DNA from: Megamerina dolium
Lineage: Eukaryota > Arthropoda > Insecta > Diptera > Megamerinidae
Assembly (NCBI GenBank): GCA_963854835.1
Contig: OY978525.1
Span: 94,516,136-94,580,135 of the forward strand
Length of the DNA: 64,000 nt
Reading direction: 5' to 3'
In this document: piece by piece, positions 1-11,862 of the stretch
How the letters are laid out: the number at the start of each line of letters is the position of its first letter
Position numbering within the stretch: position 1 is the first letter of the stretch
Made by a program: the position numbers and the translations under genes
The notes under the pieces: generated by a model
The model's database searches: none
Seen by the model: only the letters and a program-made list of their open reading frames with translations
Told to the model about the DNA's origin: nothing

Positions 1-1334
1 ATGCAAAAATTCGTTTTTTAAAATAAATATTTAATATATTTTGACACTTTACTACTAAATAAAAATAAAAACAATATGTCATTAAGTTAAAGAAGATTAG
101 AAATAACACAAACACAAAAAAAAAACAAACAACCTCATAAATGATTAATATGAATTTAACAACAAATCGTTACATTCATAGTTATTTTTGTATGTATGTA
201 CATACGTATATGAAAGCTTAAGAGTCACTGTAGTGTGATGATCGTTAGCTAGATCGGCTATTATTCGTACAGTTCGTACAACGGTCAACTGAAGTATGAT
301 GTCATGTGAAAAAAATACACACTTAGGTGTACATACGTGTATTCTCACATTAACTTGGCTTGAAATGTGTACATTTGTATGTAGCTATGATACATACACG
401 CAAGTAAACTGTTGTTACACAGTATATTCATGCATTTTGTATTTAGCACATACGTAAGCGTTTCGATTTTAGCATTCAATTCATATGACATAAAATTAAA
501 AAAAAAAAAAACAAAATTGCTGACAAAACAGCAAATATATAAATACAAAAAAAAAAAAATATTGCCATTTTTAAGCTTAGCAATATTTATTTTACTATCA
601 ACAAATTGAACTATGCGCTGCGACAATAAAACGTTTCAAGTCAGTCAAATAATGTTCATGTAGAATAATTTAACATTCATCGAATATAATATATTTGTAG
701 ATAATGTTTAAAGAATTTTAAAGTTGTCATGTTGTCATTTTTAATTTGAAAAAATTATTAAATATTTTCATTATTATTTTTTTTACGATATAATTAACCA
801 CTTGCATATTAAGTAGCTACAAAGAAAACTAGTCTAATAGTTGAACCATTTATTCAATAAAATTGCTCAAGAAAGAAAAAAATTGATATAATAATAAAAT
901 GTTTAAATTTATTTTATGCACGATATTTAACACACACGCACATAGATTGATCGCTTAAGAACAAGAACCACATCAAAAATGGATAAAATGTTGATATGTG
1001 TTGGCTGATATGTGTTGGTTAATTGTCACATGGTACATACATATGCTGTGTGTGATTCTATTAGAATCAAATATAAATTAAATCAAATTCATAGTGATTT
1101 CTATTTGTTCTTTCTCGTATTGCAATACACTCGTATTTAATTGATCGTTAAATTCATTTATGTAGAGGTTATATTATTAGAACATATGGCAACTATACAT
1201 ATAATATTGTATATAATATAAATAAGTATTTACATATATGCAAATACAAATATAGCAAATTGCTATATTCTATTTCGTTTTACTTTCATAACTACTTTGT
1301 TTCCTCCTTTTGTATTTATTTATTGTATATTTGT
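1..1334. other. AT-rich spacer, no gene recognised
   Basis: The stretch holds homopolymer A and T runs and scattered TACATA/TATGTA words. The short open frames in it have no recognisable motif and read through low-complexity A/T sequence. It ends with a possible 8-bp target-site copy, GTATATTT at 1325-1332, next to the RTE insertion. Confidence 0.7.
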
Positions 1335-1372
1335 ATAGAGGCACCCTCCCTTTATAGGGAGGGTGCCTCTAT
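1335..1372. repeat. Perfect fold-back hairpin at the RTE 5' junction
   Basis: Two 17-bp arms, 1335-1351 and 1356-1372, are exact reverse complements separated by the 4-nt loop TTAT. The right arm (AGGGAGGGTGCCTCTAT) is genuine element coding sequence for REGAS; the left arm is its inverted copy and joins directly to flanking DNA. The relic at 42.3 kb has different sequence upstream of the same point, so the left arm is not normal element sequence. Confidence 0.9.
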
Positions 1373-4220
1373 CCAGCTGGTTGATGTCCTCGAAAAATAC
1401 AGAGCTGACATCACCGCTCTCCAGGAAATGCGATGGACAGGACAGGGCTGCTCCAAAAGAGCGTCCTGTGATATCTACTACAGTTGCCATGCTGAAAGGC
1501 ACGAATTAGGATGTGGATTTTTGGTCAGCAAGAGACTACGACATCTTGTCTCACAGTTCACGCCTGTGAACGAACGGCTGGCCACAATCCGCATCAAGGC
1601 AAAATTTTTCAACATCAGCCTTATATGTGCCCACGCTCCGACGGATGAGAAGGACAATGTGACCAAGGAGAGCTTCTTTCAGCGCCTCGAAGAAGCTTAT
1701 GACCGCTGCCCCCGCCACGATATCAAAATCGTGCTTGGCGACTTTAATGCCAGGGTGGGCAAGGAAGGTACCTTTGGTCCAACTGTCGGAAAATTCAGCC
1801 TCCACCAGAACACCTCCGATAACGGAATGAGGCTGATCGACTTCGCCGCAGCACGAAACATGGTAATTGGTGGTAGCAGATTCCAGCATCTCGACATCCA
1901 CAAAGCGACATGGCTGTCTCCAGATCATCGTACAAGAAACCAAATTGATCATGTGGTGATTGACGGAAGGCATGCTTCCAGTGTGATGGACGTGAAATCG
2001 ATCCGTGGTGCCAACATCGACTCGGATCACTACCTTGTTGCAGCTAAGGTGCGCACACGCTTATGTGTCGCAAATAACAAGAGAAGTCCCACACAGAGAA
2101 AGCTCGACGTCAGTAAGCTGCGATCACCAGAGACAGCAGATGCATTTTCCACTCGACTATCGGATCTGCTTATGCAGAACACTCCCCAACTTGATGATAC
2201 ATGCGCACGGTGGACACATATATCCCACTCCATGACTACTGCTGCCGAGGAGGTAATCGGTTACTACCGGCCTCTGAGGAATGAGTGGTATGATCAGGAG
2301 TGTCGCGACGCTACCGCAGAGAAAGACGCCGCCTACAGAAGAACCCTGCGTGCAGGCGCAACGCGAGCTGTTAAGGAGCGGTATAGAGAGAAAAGGAGTG
2401 CAGAGAGACGTCTTTTCAGGCGCAAGAAGAGGGAGTTGGAAAGACGTGAGTGTGAGGAAATAGAGATGTGTACCGACAAGAATGAGACTCGAAAATTCTT
2501 CGAAAAGATCAAGCGCCTAAGTGGAGGTTTAAATCCCGGAGCCTCTTCTTGTCGTGATGGAAATGGGAATCTGGTTACAGATGTCCAGAGTGTACTGAGC
2601 CTATGGAGGGAACACTTCTCCACGTTACTGAATGACGATGCTACGAACAATTCCGCCAGTGGAGGAGATTGCCCGATAACCCCAATTACAGATGATGGTG
2701 TTGATGTTCCACCACCCGACTATGACGAGGTTGAAACGGCCATTTTAAGGCTGAAGAACAACAAAGCTACAGGTGCTGTTGGCCTGCCTGCCGAGTTGTT
2801 TAAGACCGGAGGCGATGAGCTGCTCACCCGCATGCACCAGCTCATAAGCAGAATATGGTCGGATGAAAGCATGCCTGATGATTGGAGGCTCAGTGTTCTC
2901 TGTCCTGTACATAAAAAAGGAGACCCCATAATTTGCGCCAACTACCGTGGAATAAGTCTCCTGAGCATCGCATACAAGGTTATATCGAGCGTACTGTGTG
3001 AAAGGTTGAAGCCTATGCTCAGCAACCTGATTGGACCTTATCAGTGTGGCTTCAGACCTGGTAAATCCACCATCGACCAGATTTTCACACTGCGCCAAAT
3101 CCTGGAGAAGACCCAAGAAAAACAGATCGACACACACCACCTATTTGTTGATTATAAAGCCGCTTTCGACAGTCCGGTAAGGGATTACCTCTACGCAACA
3201 ATGTCTGAGTTCGGTATTCCTGCAAAGCTCATTCGACTTTGTAGAATGACACTGCATAACTCCCGTTGTGCAGTGAAAATTGGGAAGGACCTCTCCGCAC
3301 CGTTTAATACCGAACGGGGTTTCAGACAAGGTGATTCGTTATCGTGCGACTTCTTCAATCTTATTATGGAGAAAATAATACGAGCTGCTGATCTACGACA
3401 TAATGGCACTATCTTCAACAAAAGTGTCATGCTGTTAGCGTATGCCGACGATATTGACATAATCGGCATGAACACGCGAGCAGTCAGTGCAGCATTCTCA
3501 GAGTTGGAAAGAGAGTCGCGTCGGATGGGTCTCACGGTGAACGAGGGCAAGACGAAGTATCTAGTGTCAACAAACAAAGAGTCCCGGCGTCTTGGACAGC
3601 ACGTCACTGTTGACAACTACGCTTTTGAAGTAGTAAGGGACTTTGTCTAGCTTGGAACCAGCATTAACAGCAGTAATGACGTCAGCTTGGAGATCATGCG
3701 TAGGATAACTCTTGCTAACAGGTGTTACTTTGGGCTGAGTAAGCAATTGAAAAGTCGAGCCCTCTCTCGAAGAACGAAAACTACACTCTACAAGTCTCTC
3801 ATCATGCCTGTCCTAACATATGGCGCTGAAGCCTGGACAATTTCCATCTCGGATGAGCGAATGCTTGGAGTTTTCGAGAGAAAGGTCCTACGCAGGATCT
3901 TTGGACCTATTTGCGTTGGTGGCGAGTACCGAATAAGGTACAACCATGAGCTGTACGAGCTATATGCCGATATTGACATAGTAAAGCGCATCAAAATCCA
4001 GCGGCTGCGCTGGCTAGGTCATGTCGAGCGAATGGAAGAACACGCTCCAGCTAAGAAGGTGTTATATTCGGAACCCGCTGGAGGACGACGCAGAAGAGGA
4101 AGACCAAACCTCCGGTGGAAAGACCAAGTACTGGAGAACCTGACGGCGCTTGGAATTTCTAACTGGCGCCAGCTAGCGAAGAACAGAGATGGCTGGCGAA
4201 GCATGTTATTTTCGGCCTAA
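1347..4220 (+). pseudogene. RTE endonuclease-reverse transcriptase ORF with one nonsense codon
   Basis: The frame encodes an endonuclease that nicks target DNA and a reverse transcriptase that copies the element RNA onto the nick. The surrounding frame is open back to 1260 but has no element start codon; numbering below counts from 1260. Endonuclease motifs are QEMRW (Glu56), LGDFNARVG (Asp161, Asn163) and SDHY (Asp256, His257). The reverse transcriptase follows from about residue 500, with NNKATG, a CGFRPGKST motif, GFRQGDSLS and the catalytic AYADD (Asp730, Asp731). The C-terminal region contains LTYGAEAW, RLRWLGHVERM and GRRRRGRPNLRW, as usual for RTE proteins. The only in-frame stop is TAG at 3648-3650, in a context (DFV-stop-LG) where a tyrosine is expected; the frame then continues to TAA at 4218-4220. 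No frameshift is apparent. Loss of the N-terminal endonuclease strand makes it non-functional regardless of the stop. Confidence 0.9.
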
Positions 4221-4246
4221 ATCGATATTCGGTTGTTATGGCCACA

Positions 4247-4268
4247 TAAGTAAGTAAGTAAGTAAGTA
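4247..4268 (+). repeat. (TAAG)n 3' tail of the RTE
   Basis: About five TAAG units follow GGCCACA directly. RTE-type LINEs end in short tandem repeats instead of poly(A), so this marks the true 3' end of the element. Confidence 0.85.
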
Positions 4269-5445
4269 TATTTTTATTAATTTTTTTATTTTTTGCATAC
4301 AATTATAGTACATTGATGGCCACAAGTGGGTATCAAGTCTATGCACTCGTATTCTGATATATCTAATCTATCTATATAATTATTTCAAAAGCTATTTACG
4401 TTTGAGTGGAATTTAAATAATATGTCAGAGTGTTTAGTTTAAATCATAAAAAATATGAAAAAATTTATTTAAATTATTCCATTTCATTTGGCATAATTTA
4501 ATTTGAGCTTTTGCCTTCAACAAAAACAATATTTCTTCAATTAATCTGCGGGCGTTAAAATGTCTTTAACCTTCTACTGAAATTATTTCGCAAACTATAG
4601 CATTCTGCGGACATTGACGTGAGTCTGTTTGACTTTTCTCGAGGAAAGCATATCCTGAGTAATGTCTAGCAATTTAATATGTCACTTATTACTAGTATTA
4701 AATTAATATACTCCTTTATTAATTTATTTATTCGAATTTCTCCACAAAATGATAACTAATTCATACACATCATACGTGTACGTACTGCTTTTGTGGTGGT
4801 TATTATTTTATATTTTATCTATTGCTATGAGTAAATTAATTTTTATCTGTCTTTACTTTAGGTGTTTTTTATCATGGCAATGCTACATGCCACTGATAAG
4901 ATATGTTAATCATGATTGAATAATATTTTTCGAATCGATATAAAGTATCACTGAGTTCTATAGCAGAAATTCGATACGATTTTCTTATTATTATTATTGT
5001 TGAAAATTTATTAAATCAAATTATTATAATAATAATACTTTCCAATAAATCAAGTGACCTATTTAAAGCTCCAACTAGATTTTTGTCGCTTTTTATGTGC
5101 TCTCTATATGTATGTAAGTACCTACTTGCAAGTATTTTTCATGTGTGGGTAGCTTAACTTTACTGATTTCCGATGATAGCAGCAATCGATGACGAATATA
5201 TGTATAATGGAGACAGCGATGATGGTTGTCATATATGGTAATAATTGTATTTGTATTTGTATTTCTTTTTTTTGGGTAAATGAATGTTTGTAACTTAGTA
5301 TGACAAACACGGAATGATAAATAACAGAGAGACAACCGATTGCATACAATAAAAATAAAATATGTCATACTTTTTCAAATAATTGATAAGTACTATAAAC
5401 ATATATGTATGTACATGGTGTATGTAGTATGTTTGAGACTATATC

Positions 5446-5448
<3 letters not shown>
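4269..5448. other. AT-rich spacer
   Basis: No motif, transposon terminus or plausible exon is seen. The overlapping minus-strand frames near 5.1-5.4 kb are low-complexity and look accidental. Confidence 0.6.
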
Positions 5449-5506
<58 letters not shown>

Positions 5507-5529
5507 ATATATATATATATATATATATA

Positions 5530-5592
<63 letters not shown>
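5449..5592. repeat. (TA)n microsatellite, about 144 bp
   Basis: An almost pure TA dinucleotide array, broken by a C at 5505 and at 5531. It produces open frames of alternating Ile/Tyr that are not genes. Confidence 0.98.
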
Positions 5593-5598
<6 letters not shown>

Positions 5599-8500
5599 TC
5601 AATATCTACATTACACATGTCTGGTGCCATATAAGTACATATCGTATAGTATAGAGCGGTTTTTTTTATTAAAACAAACCTCGTGTTGAAATTGATTGAT
5701 TATGATGATGAATTTACAGTGACTTTTTATTTGATTATTATTGCTGAATTGTTTTATTCTAATAAATGATATAAGTACTAGGAAGTGTATGAGCATTTTT
5801 GGTGATCTCGTAATTTGATTTACACATTCTTGGTATTATATTATTGGGAGCTAATCCTACCTTAGTCAAGATCTGGATTTTAATTTTTTCTATTTTTATT
5901 TTTGAGCAAGTAAAAGAAAGCAAAAATAATTTTAATTTAATTTTTCAAACAGAAGAAAAAAACAAATTGAATTGATGGTCTACTTCCTTTTTTTGAAGCC
6001 GGTTAATAATGTTTTGTTATACTCAAAAGTGTTCAAGTATATCATTCAGATAAAATTGTATGCAATTTGCTATAACCTTAAATATTCTAAACGCCCAACT
6101 TAGCTAGCTGTATATAGCATAATTGGTTAAATAATTAAAATATATTATAAATTTGTAATATGTATTTAGTACTCATTATAATTTGATACAATGACATTTA
6201 TGAGACAATTTAACAATTTTACGTTTTACCGTAAATTTGCCATAACTTATTTTTAAGTTAGTAGGTTTATTTTACGTTGAGCTTATCTAATAGCGATCAA
6301 ATTCGTTGATATGTTGTTAAAATTTTACTCGTTTACATGACAACCCTTACTAACGTCTCGTAACAAGAAATTTGTAATTGAAATTAGAAGAAATAAAAAA
6401 CAAAAATCTTAATTGAAGCTATATTCACATGCTATTTATATAATTGATAAGCATAATAATAGTAGTGTTAACCATTTTATAACCAATTAAGCCAGTATTT
6501 GCTTAAGAATGAATATATGTATAATTTCTTTTAATTACTCATTTTGTTTGTCAGTTAAACTTTTTCGCTTTGTGCCATTTAATAAGTCACATGTTTTCTA
6601 ATATTTAATCAAGTAGATACCTACATACATATATGTTATTGTTTTTTGTTTTCCCTCTTATGCTTTTTTTTTTCTTTCTATACTTAACGATGACGATGAC
6701 GATAAAAGTCAAAAGAAATGCAAATATTTTAGAAACGTAAGTATATTTGTCAAATATACAATAATATAACTTAGTATGTCCTCACTTAGTTAATAAATAC
6801 TTAGAGGAAAAATAAAAATAAACAAAAATAATTTAATATGTACATTTTGTCTATAAATTATACATTATGTGAAAGGGAAAGATATATAATGACAGAGAAT
6901 CTATACTTACATATGTAGGAGAGTGTACGAAACCAATGTATTAGTAGAAAAATAATGTGTGAGCTCTGAAAACGAGTTAGTTAACTTTTTTTCTTGGTAT
7001 TATTTCAGAATAATACGATTAGTTTTTTTTTTATCGTTTCGTTTTCGTTATTCAAATCGTTAGTGGCATATTCAACAATAATACTATAGTTTATGTACAT
7101 GCATACATGCATACATGAGGATGTTTGAAAATATGCGCACATTACTTGTACACATTAAGTGTATTGTTTTCGTATTCACCACAATGCACAGTGGATTTCA
7201 TTGCATGCAACAAATGGAAAATTTTGTAAGTTTCTCTGATTTCGATAAAATTCTAAATGCCCATAAATATAGGAGCGTTGAACTCAAATCTGATTTCAAT
7301 TCGTGGTGTTGTGTTCTAGAAATATTCTATAAATTGATTTTTTTCAGATACGTTTTGATTTTTATAAAACATATAAATTCTTTATTCATATTGATATGGG
7401 AAATTTTAACAATTAACAATATAGTAATTGGAATCCATTAATTTTTGATATTTATGAAGGTATCAGTTGATTTTTGTATACTTTTCATTTTAAATTAATA
7501 GCAATTTTTGTCAAAAATTAAATCAATGCAATTCTATTTTTGTAGAATTACATTTTTTGTTTTTTCATAAAACGTATTAATTGTCACAGTTTCAAAGATT
7601 ATGTGAAAAAAGTAATTTAAATCTTTATATCACTCATAATGTTGATATTTACTTTATTGTGAAGCTTTAATGTGTCAAAAAGATCGTTTTCTTATTTCTG
7701 AAAAATTAGTTCAATTCCTATACACCTTTTAAGAAAAATATATGAAGAAATATATTCTTTAAATATTATTAATTGTAGCTGTCTTTTTACATTTCAAATG
7801 AATGATGTTCAGAAAAATTTTTGCTCTTTTCAGAAGGGAGGGGGTAAAAAATAGCGGAAAATAGCGGAAAATTTAGCTGGAAATCGCATTTTTTACTTAA
7901 ATAGGCCACGAACTGTTGAAAAACGAAAATGATAACTCAACAACGTCGGGAGGGTGAGAATTAACTAATAATTTAAGTAAATTTAACAACATTTTTGATT
8001 TCTTCTAATTCTACTTCTTCTTCTCTAATTCTATTCTCTTTATAATTAAAACAAATTTTAAATAAATTAGCTTAAGCTGTTTATCCGTAAAAAATCAGAG
8101 AAAAAAGTGTTATTTATTTCAAATTATCCCTTACTCCCCCCTTAACATAAATTATTTCATTACAATATATTGCACATATTTGCATGCTCTTTTGATTTTC
8201 TAAAACTAATTATATTAATCCAGTAAAATTTATAAAATTTCACTTTTCTTATTTTCAGAAAAAAAAAAATACATTAAAAAAAAATGCATCAGCACCATAT
8301 CTTTAAATAAGAAAAAAATTGTCCTAGGTAATAAGTAAAATACGCGCAATAAATGGTAAAAACAAAATACAAATTTTTGCCTAGCTTAAAATTAAACCTT
8401 ATTTTTATCGATATTTTTTAATCGAACTAAATAATTGAAAACTGCATTTGTGAAAGAATTGAGCATTGTTGGAGAATCACCTCTGAAATGACACCAAATT

Positions 8501-9332
8501 TTGCTGATATAATAAATTTTGCCTAATTTTATCTATGCGACAAATCACTGTGCAAGCTGACGTTTTTCTTTTCAATATGCATACAACATGAGCGCGTTAA
8601 TTGATCAATAGAAAAATATATCAACATAAATGAGTAGTGCAGTGAGAGTGCATGTAATTATATTGTAAACTTGAAAATTGAATTACCAATTTTATTAAAA
8701 TTTTTTTATTTATATTCAAACTCATTTGTACCAACTAATTACAAAATATAAAAGTGTGGTGAATATATTTATAGAGACCACGTATGATATATTCAACATA
8801 TTTGAGTATGAGTGAAGGTGACTTTTACTGCGACAGAATGCAATTACCGGTTTTTTGTTTATTTTACATTTGTTATTGTTGTTGTGGTTGAGCATTAGTG
8901 TGATCGTCTACTATGGATTCATTTCATTTCATTGTTATTATATTTTTGTTGTTGTTGGTGTTTCTTTCGTTTCAATACAAAACCTCAACACATGCACATA
9001 CAAATATCGAAAAAGATAAAACGCAATCATGAAACGTTAAATGAAAAATCTCTCGAAATGTGTAGGTAGTAACTGTTGTAGTTGTATTGCTGTCTGCTGC
9101 TGTTGCTGCTGCAGTATTAGTGTATACGAATATGGTGAAAAATATAAATTTTTAAGTGCCTTTACGTCTTACCTTCGCTACGGTATGAGGCTTAAATGCA
9201 TTCATAATATGTGTAACTATACATATGTGTTGTTTGAGTGTATGTGTGTGAAAAAATGTGCAATCGTTGCTTATATTTGTTATTGTCGCCATCACTGTTG
9301 CCGCTGTATTTGCTATTGTCGGTTTTTTCTCA

Positions 9333-9356
9333 TTTTTTTTTTTTTTTTTTTTTTTT
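9333..9356. repeat. Poly(T) tract
   Basis: Twenty-four consecutive T. It could be the remnant of a minus-strand retrotransposon poly(A) tail, but no element sequence is recognisable beside it. Confidence 0.8.
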
Positions 9357-10582
9357 GCAAGCTTGGTAAAGAAATGCGTTTTATCTGTATGTGCCGCATT
9401 ATACTACCGCTTTTTAGCTTCTTTTGTAAGCATATGGATAAGGCAACGATCGAATAAACTGATGTACCGACATGTATGCACAAATTACTCATTCTTCTTT
9501 TATAAAATGTACAACGTATGTATATATTGTCGTGGTCTGTTAAAATGTGCTGTTTTGACCTGATCTTTTTGATTTTTCCACACATTTTTTCTTTGCCACA
9601 TACATACAAACTTTGTATATTTATTCTATATATTTATGGAGTTAACTGTTATACCTATACATACAAATGTACGTAACCACATAATGTAGGTACACATTCA
9701 TAAATATATGTACGTATGATGGTGTCTAGCCGATTTCAATGTAACATGGTGGATCGATTTTCTGTTATGTTTATTTGAAAAATTTATTCTTCGTTACAGT
9801 GTCAACATGATAAGAAACCATTAACCTTTTTGGTTATGCCATTTATGGAGCTGTTTATTTAGTGTATAATTGATTCGTATAGACAGATAGTATGCCTATG
9901 ACATACTAGTGTACTACGAATATGGACTTGTTTGAATGCATGTAATTTTCTATATATATATTTTTTTTTCGTTTTAATGTTTAATAAATCATATAAATCC
10001 TTTTAAAATTTAATACGATTATAGGAAGGCACCTACCTATATTGTATTTTTGATATTTATTTAAGATAAATCTATAAAATGTTTAATAGTAGGAGAGTAT
10101 TGTAATTAATTTAGAAGCACAACAGCTTTATCATATTTTTAATGGAAATTTATTTTTAATGTGGGCCATATACAGCCTACAGAACGTTATAAAATGTTTC
10201 TTTACACCTTTAAGCTTATCAATTTATTTACTTTTATAGTGTAAACATTAATTTCTTCGTCAAAAAAAAAAAAATGAAATGATATTGTGATTATTTTAAA
10301 GTAGTTATATCGGATTCGCCTTCTATTTAACATTATTTACTGTCTCATTTTGGATGTAGATACCAAACTTTAGGAAGAAACTAATTCTAATTGATTCTAC
10401 TTTGTATTACCATTAAAAACTATCATTAATAATACGATGTTATAAAAAATGATTTAACTTTAATTCATTTTTAATTCATTTGTATTCTAAGGCGGTCTTT
10501 GAAAGGGAAAAATGATCTCACGAAAAGGATTCACCAAAAAGCGTGATGACTCCGAATTTTTTATTTCGATTCCAACCAATGA

Positions 10583-10608
10583 AGAGTGGTTGTATTTAGA
10601 ACCACTCT
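10583..10608. repeat. Perfect hairpin, 9-bp arms
   Basis: AGAGTGGTT at 10583-10591 and AACCACTCT at 10600-10608 are exact inverted copies separated by 8 nt. The stem is followed by an A run, but there is no transcription unit to call it a terminator. Confidence 0.85.
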
Positions 10609-11825
10609 AAAAAAAATTAGTCTTAAAAAGTCTAAAATTATCAAAAAATCGCGAAATTAATTTTTTCTTTGATAAAGGTCATATTTTCATCTAACACCTT
10701 TTCGAAAACACACAAAAAAAAAAACGTTAAATGACACAAATGATCGAAAAAACAGGTTTTCAGCAAAACAATCATCATTTTCATATGTGGAAGCTAAAAA
10801 TTTAAAAGCACAAAACACTTTTTTATTAAATTTAAAAAAATTATATTAAATTTAAAAAAATTTAAAATTTAAAAAAATATCATATGTTTAAATTATCACT
10901 ACTCTATTAAATTCCATAGTTATATTCTCAACTTTTCTAGAAACTTCTTAATTTGTATGAAATTCAGTAAAACATATTCTTGTTCCAAAAAAATATTCTC
11001 AAAATCATATTCTTCCTACTTTCTAATACCCATACCACATATATTGTATACATTATCGCTACTGAGAGTATCTCAAGTTCATCACACGAAGTCATATAGT
11101 TTCCTGATTACCTCATATTTCATAATGCATATGAATAATACTCCACTTATATACATATTCTATAATAGGTATATTAATATAATCATCAATCAGTTATTTT
11201 ATATTACTAGCGCCAATAAATTTGTATTTTTTTCATTTATTAAATATTTGTTTTTGTTTTTTTCAATTTATTTTGTAAATATATAATTAATTACCATTTT
11301 ATATATATTCCCTTTTTTTACTATGAACAATTTAATAGACGGCGCCATCTATTGGTGATAATTACTAAAATATTATGTATATGAATGTATAAATATTCAT
11401 TTCTATATTTAATTTTCAATACTGTATATTTACTACAATCCATTAACTGATAATGAGTGCAATGCGCACAAAAAACGCAATAATAATTACAACGCAATGT
11501 AAAAAGAAACGATCATAAAAAAAATTGCAATCTAAACAAAACAGCAAATAATAATGAATTATAATAGTAAAGAAAAGGTGAAATACAAGTCACTGAGACT
11601 GAGCTAAGTACGGTTCAAATATCATTCATATATGTATGGTAGAAAGAATATTGCACGTAGTACAATAAATAAATGGCTACTGTTTTTATTACTGAGTACT
11701 GGAAGTGTGGCTAAAATGAGGTGAATTTCAATTTATTCGCTATTGCTGTTGTTGTTGTTTCTAAAGTTAATAACAAAAATGAGAAATTTTCAGAAAGCAA
11801 CAACAATTACAATATTAAAGCGAGT

Positions 11826-11862
11826 TGTCGTCGTCGTCGTCATTGTCGTTGTCGTTGTCGTT
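11826..11862. repeat. CGT/GTT triplet microsatellite
   Basis: Imperfect run of TCG and TTG triplets, followed by unique sequence. On the minus strand it gives Thr-rich translation, which explains the accidental frame there. Confidence 0.8.

Larger units (their letters stand above)
1335..4268 (+). mobile_element. RTE-clade non-LTR retrotransposon, copy 1, 5'-truncated
   Basis: This is a single-ORF LINE with an apurinic-type endonuclease followed by reverse transcriptase, a very short 3'UTR (4221-4246) and a (TAAG)n tail at 4247-4268, an arrangement typical of the RTE clade. It starts inside the endonuclease N-terminus, just upstream of the codons for SLYREGAS, so the element's own start codon and 5'UTR are missing. 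The relic at 42.1-43.4 kb carries that missing upstream sequence, which confirms truncation here. GTATATTT occurs at 1325-1332 and again at 4266-4273, a possible target-site duplication that overlaps the tail and is weak in AT-rich DNA. The reading frame is nearly intact over 2.9 kb, so the insertion is probably recent. Confidence 0.92.

Noticed and set aside
1260..1346. N-terminal extension of the RTE protein from 1260
   Set aside because: It begins at a TTG codon in flanking DNA and crosses the inverted arm; the codons are not element sequence.
5340..5689. Overlapping frames of Ile/Tyr repeats
   Set aside because: Pure translation of the TA microsatellite.
9041..9457. 138-codon plus-strand frame rich in Cys and Phe
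   Set aside because: Cys and Phe runs come from TGT/TGC repeats and poly(T); no domain, signal or conserved motif.
10957..11286. 109-codon plus-strand frame
   Set aside because: Low-complexity AT-rich translation without motif; such frames are expected by chance at this composition.
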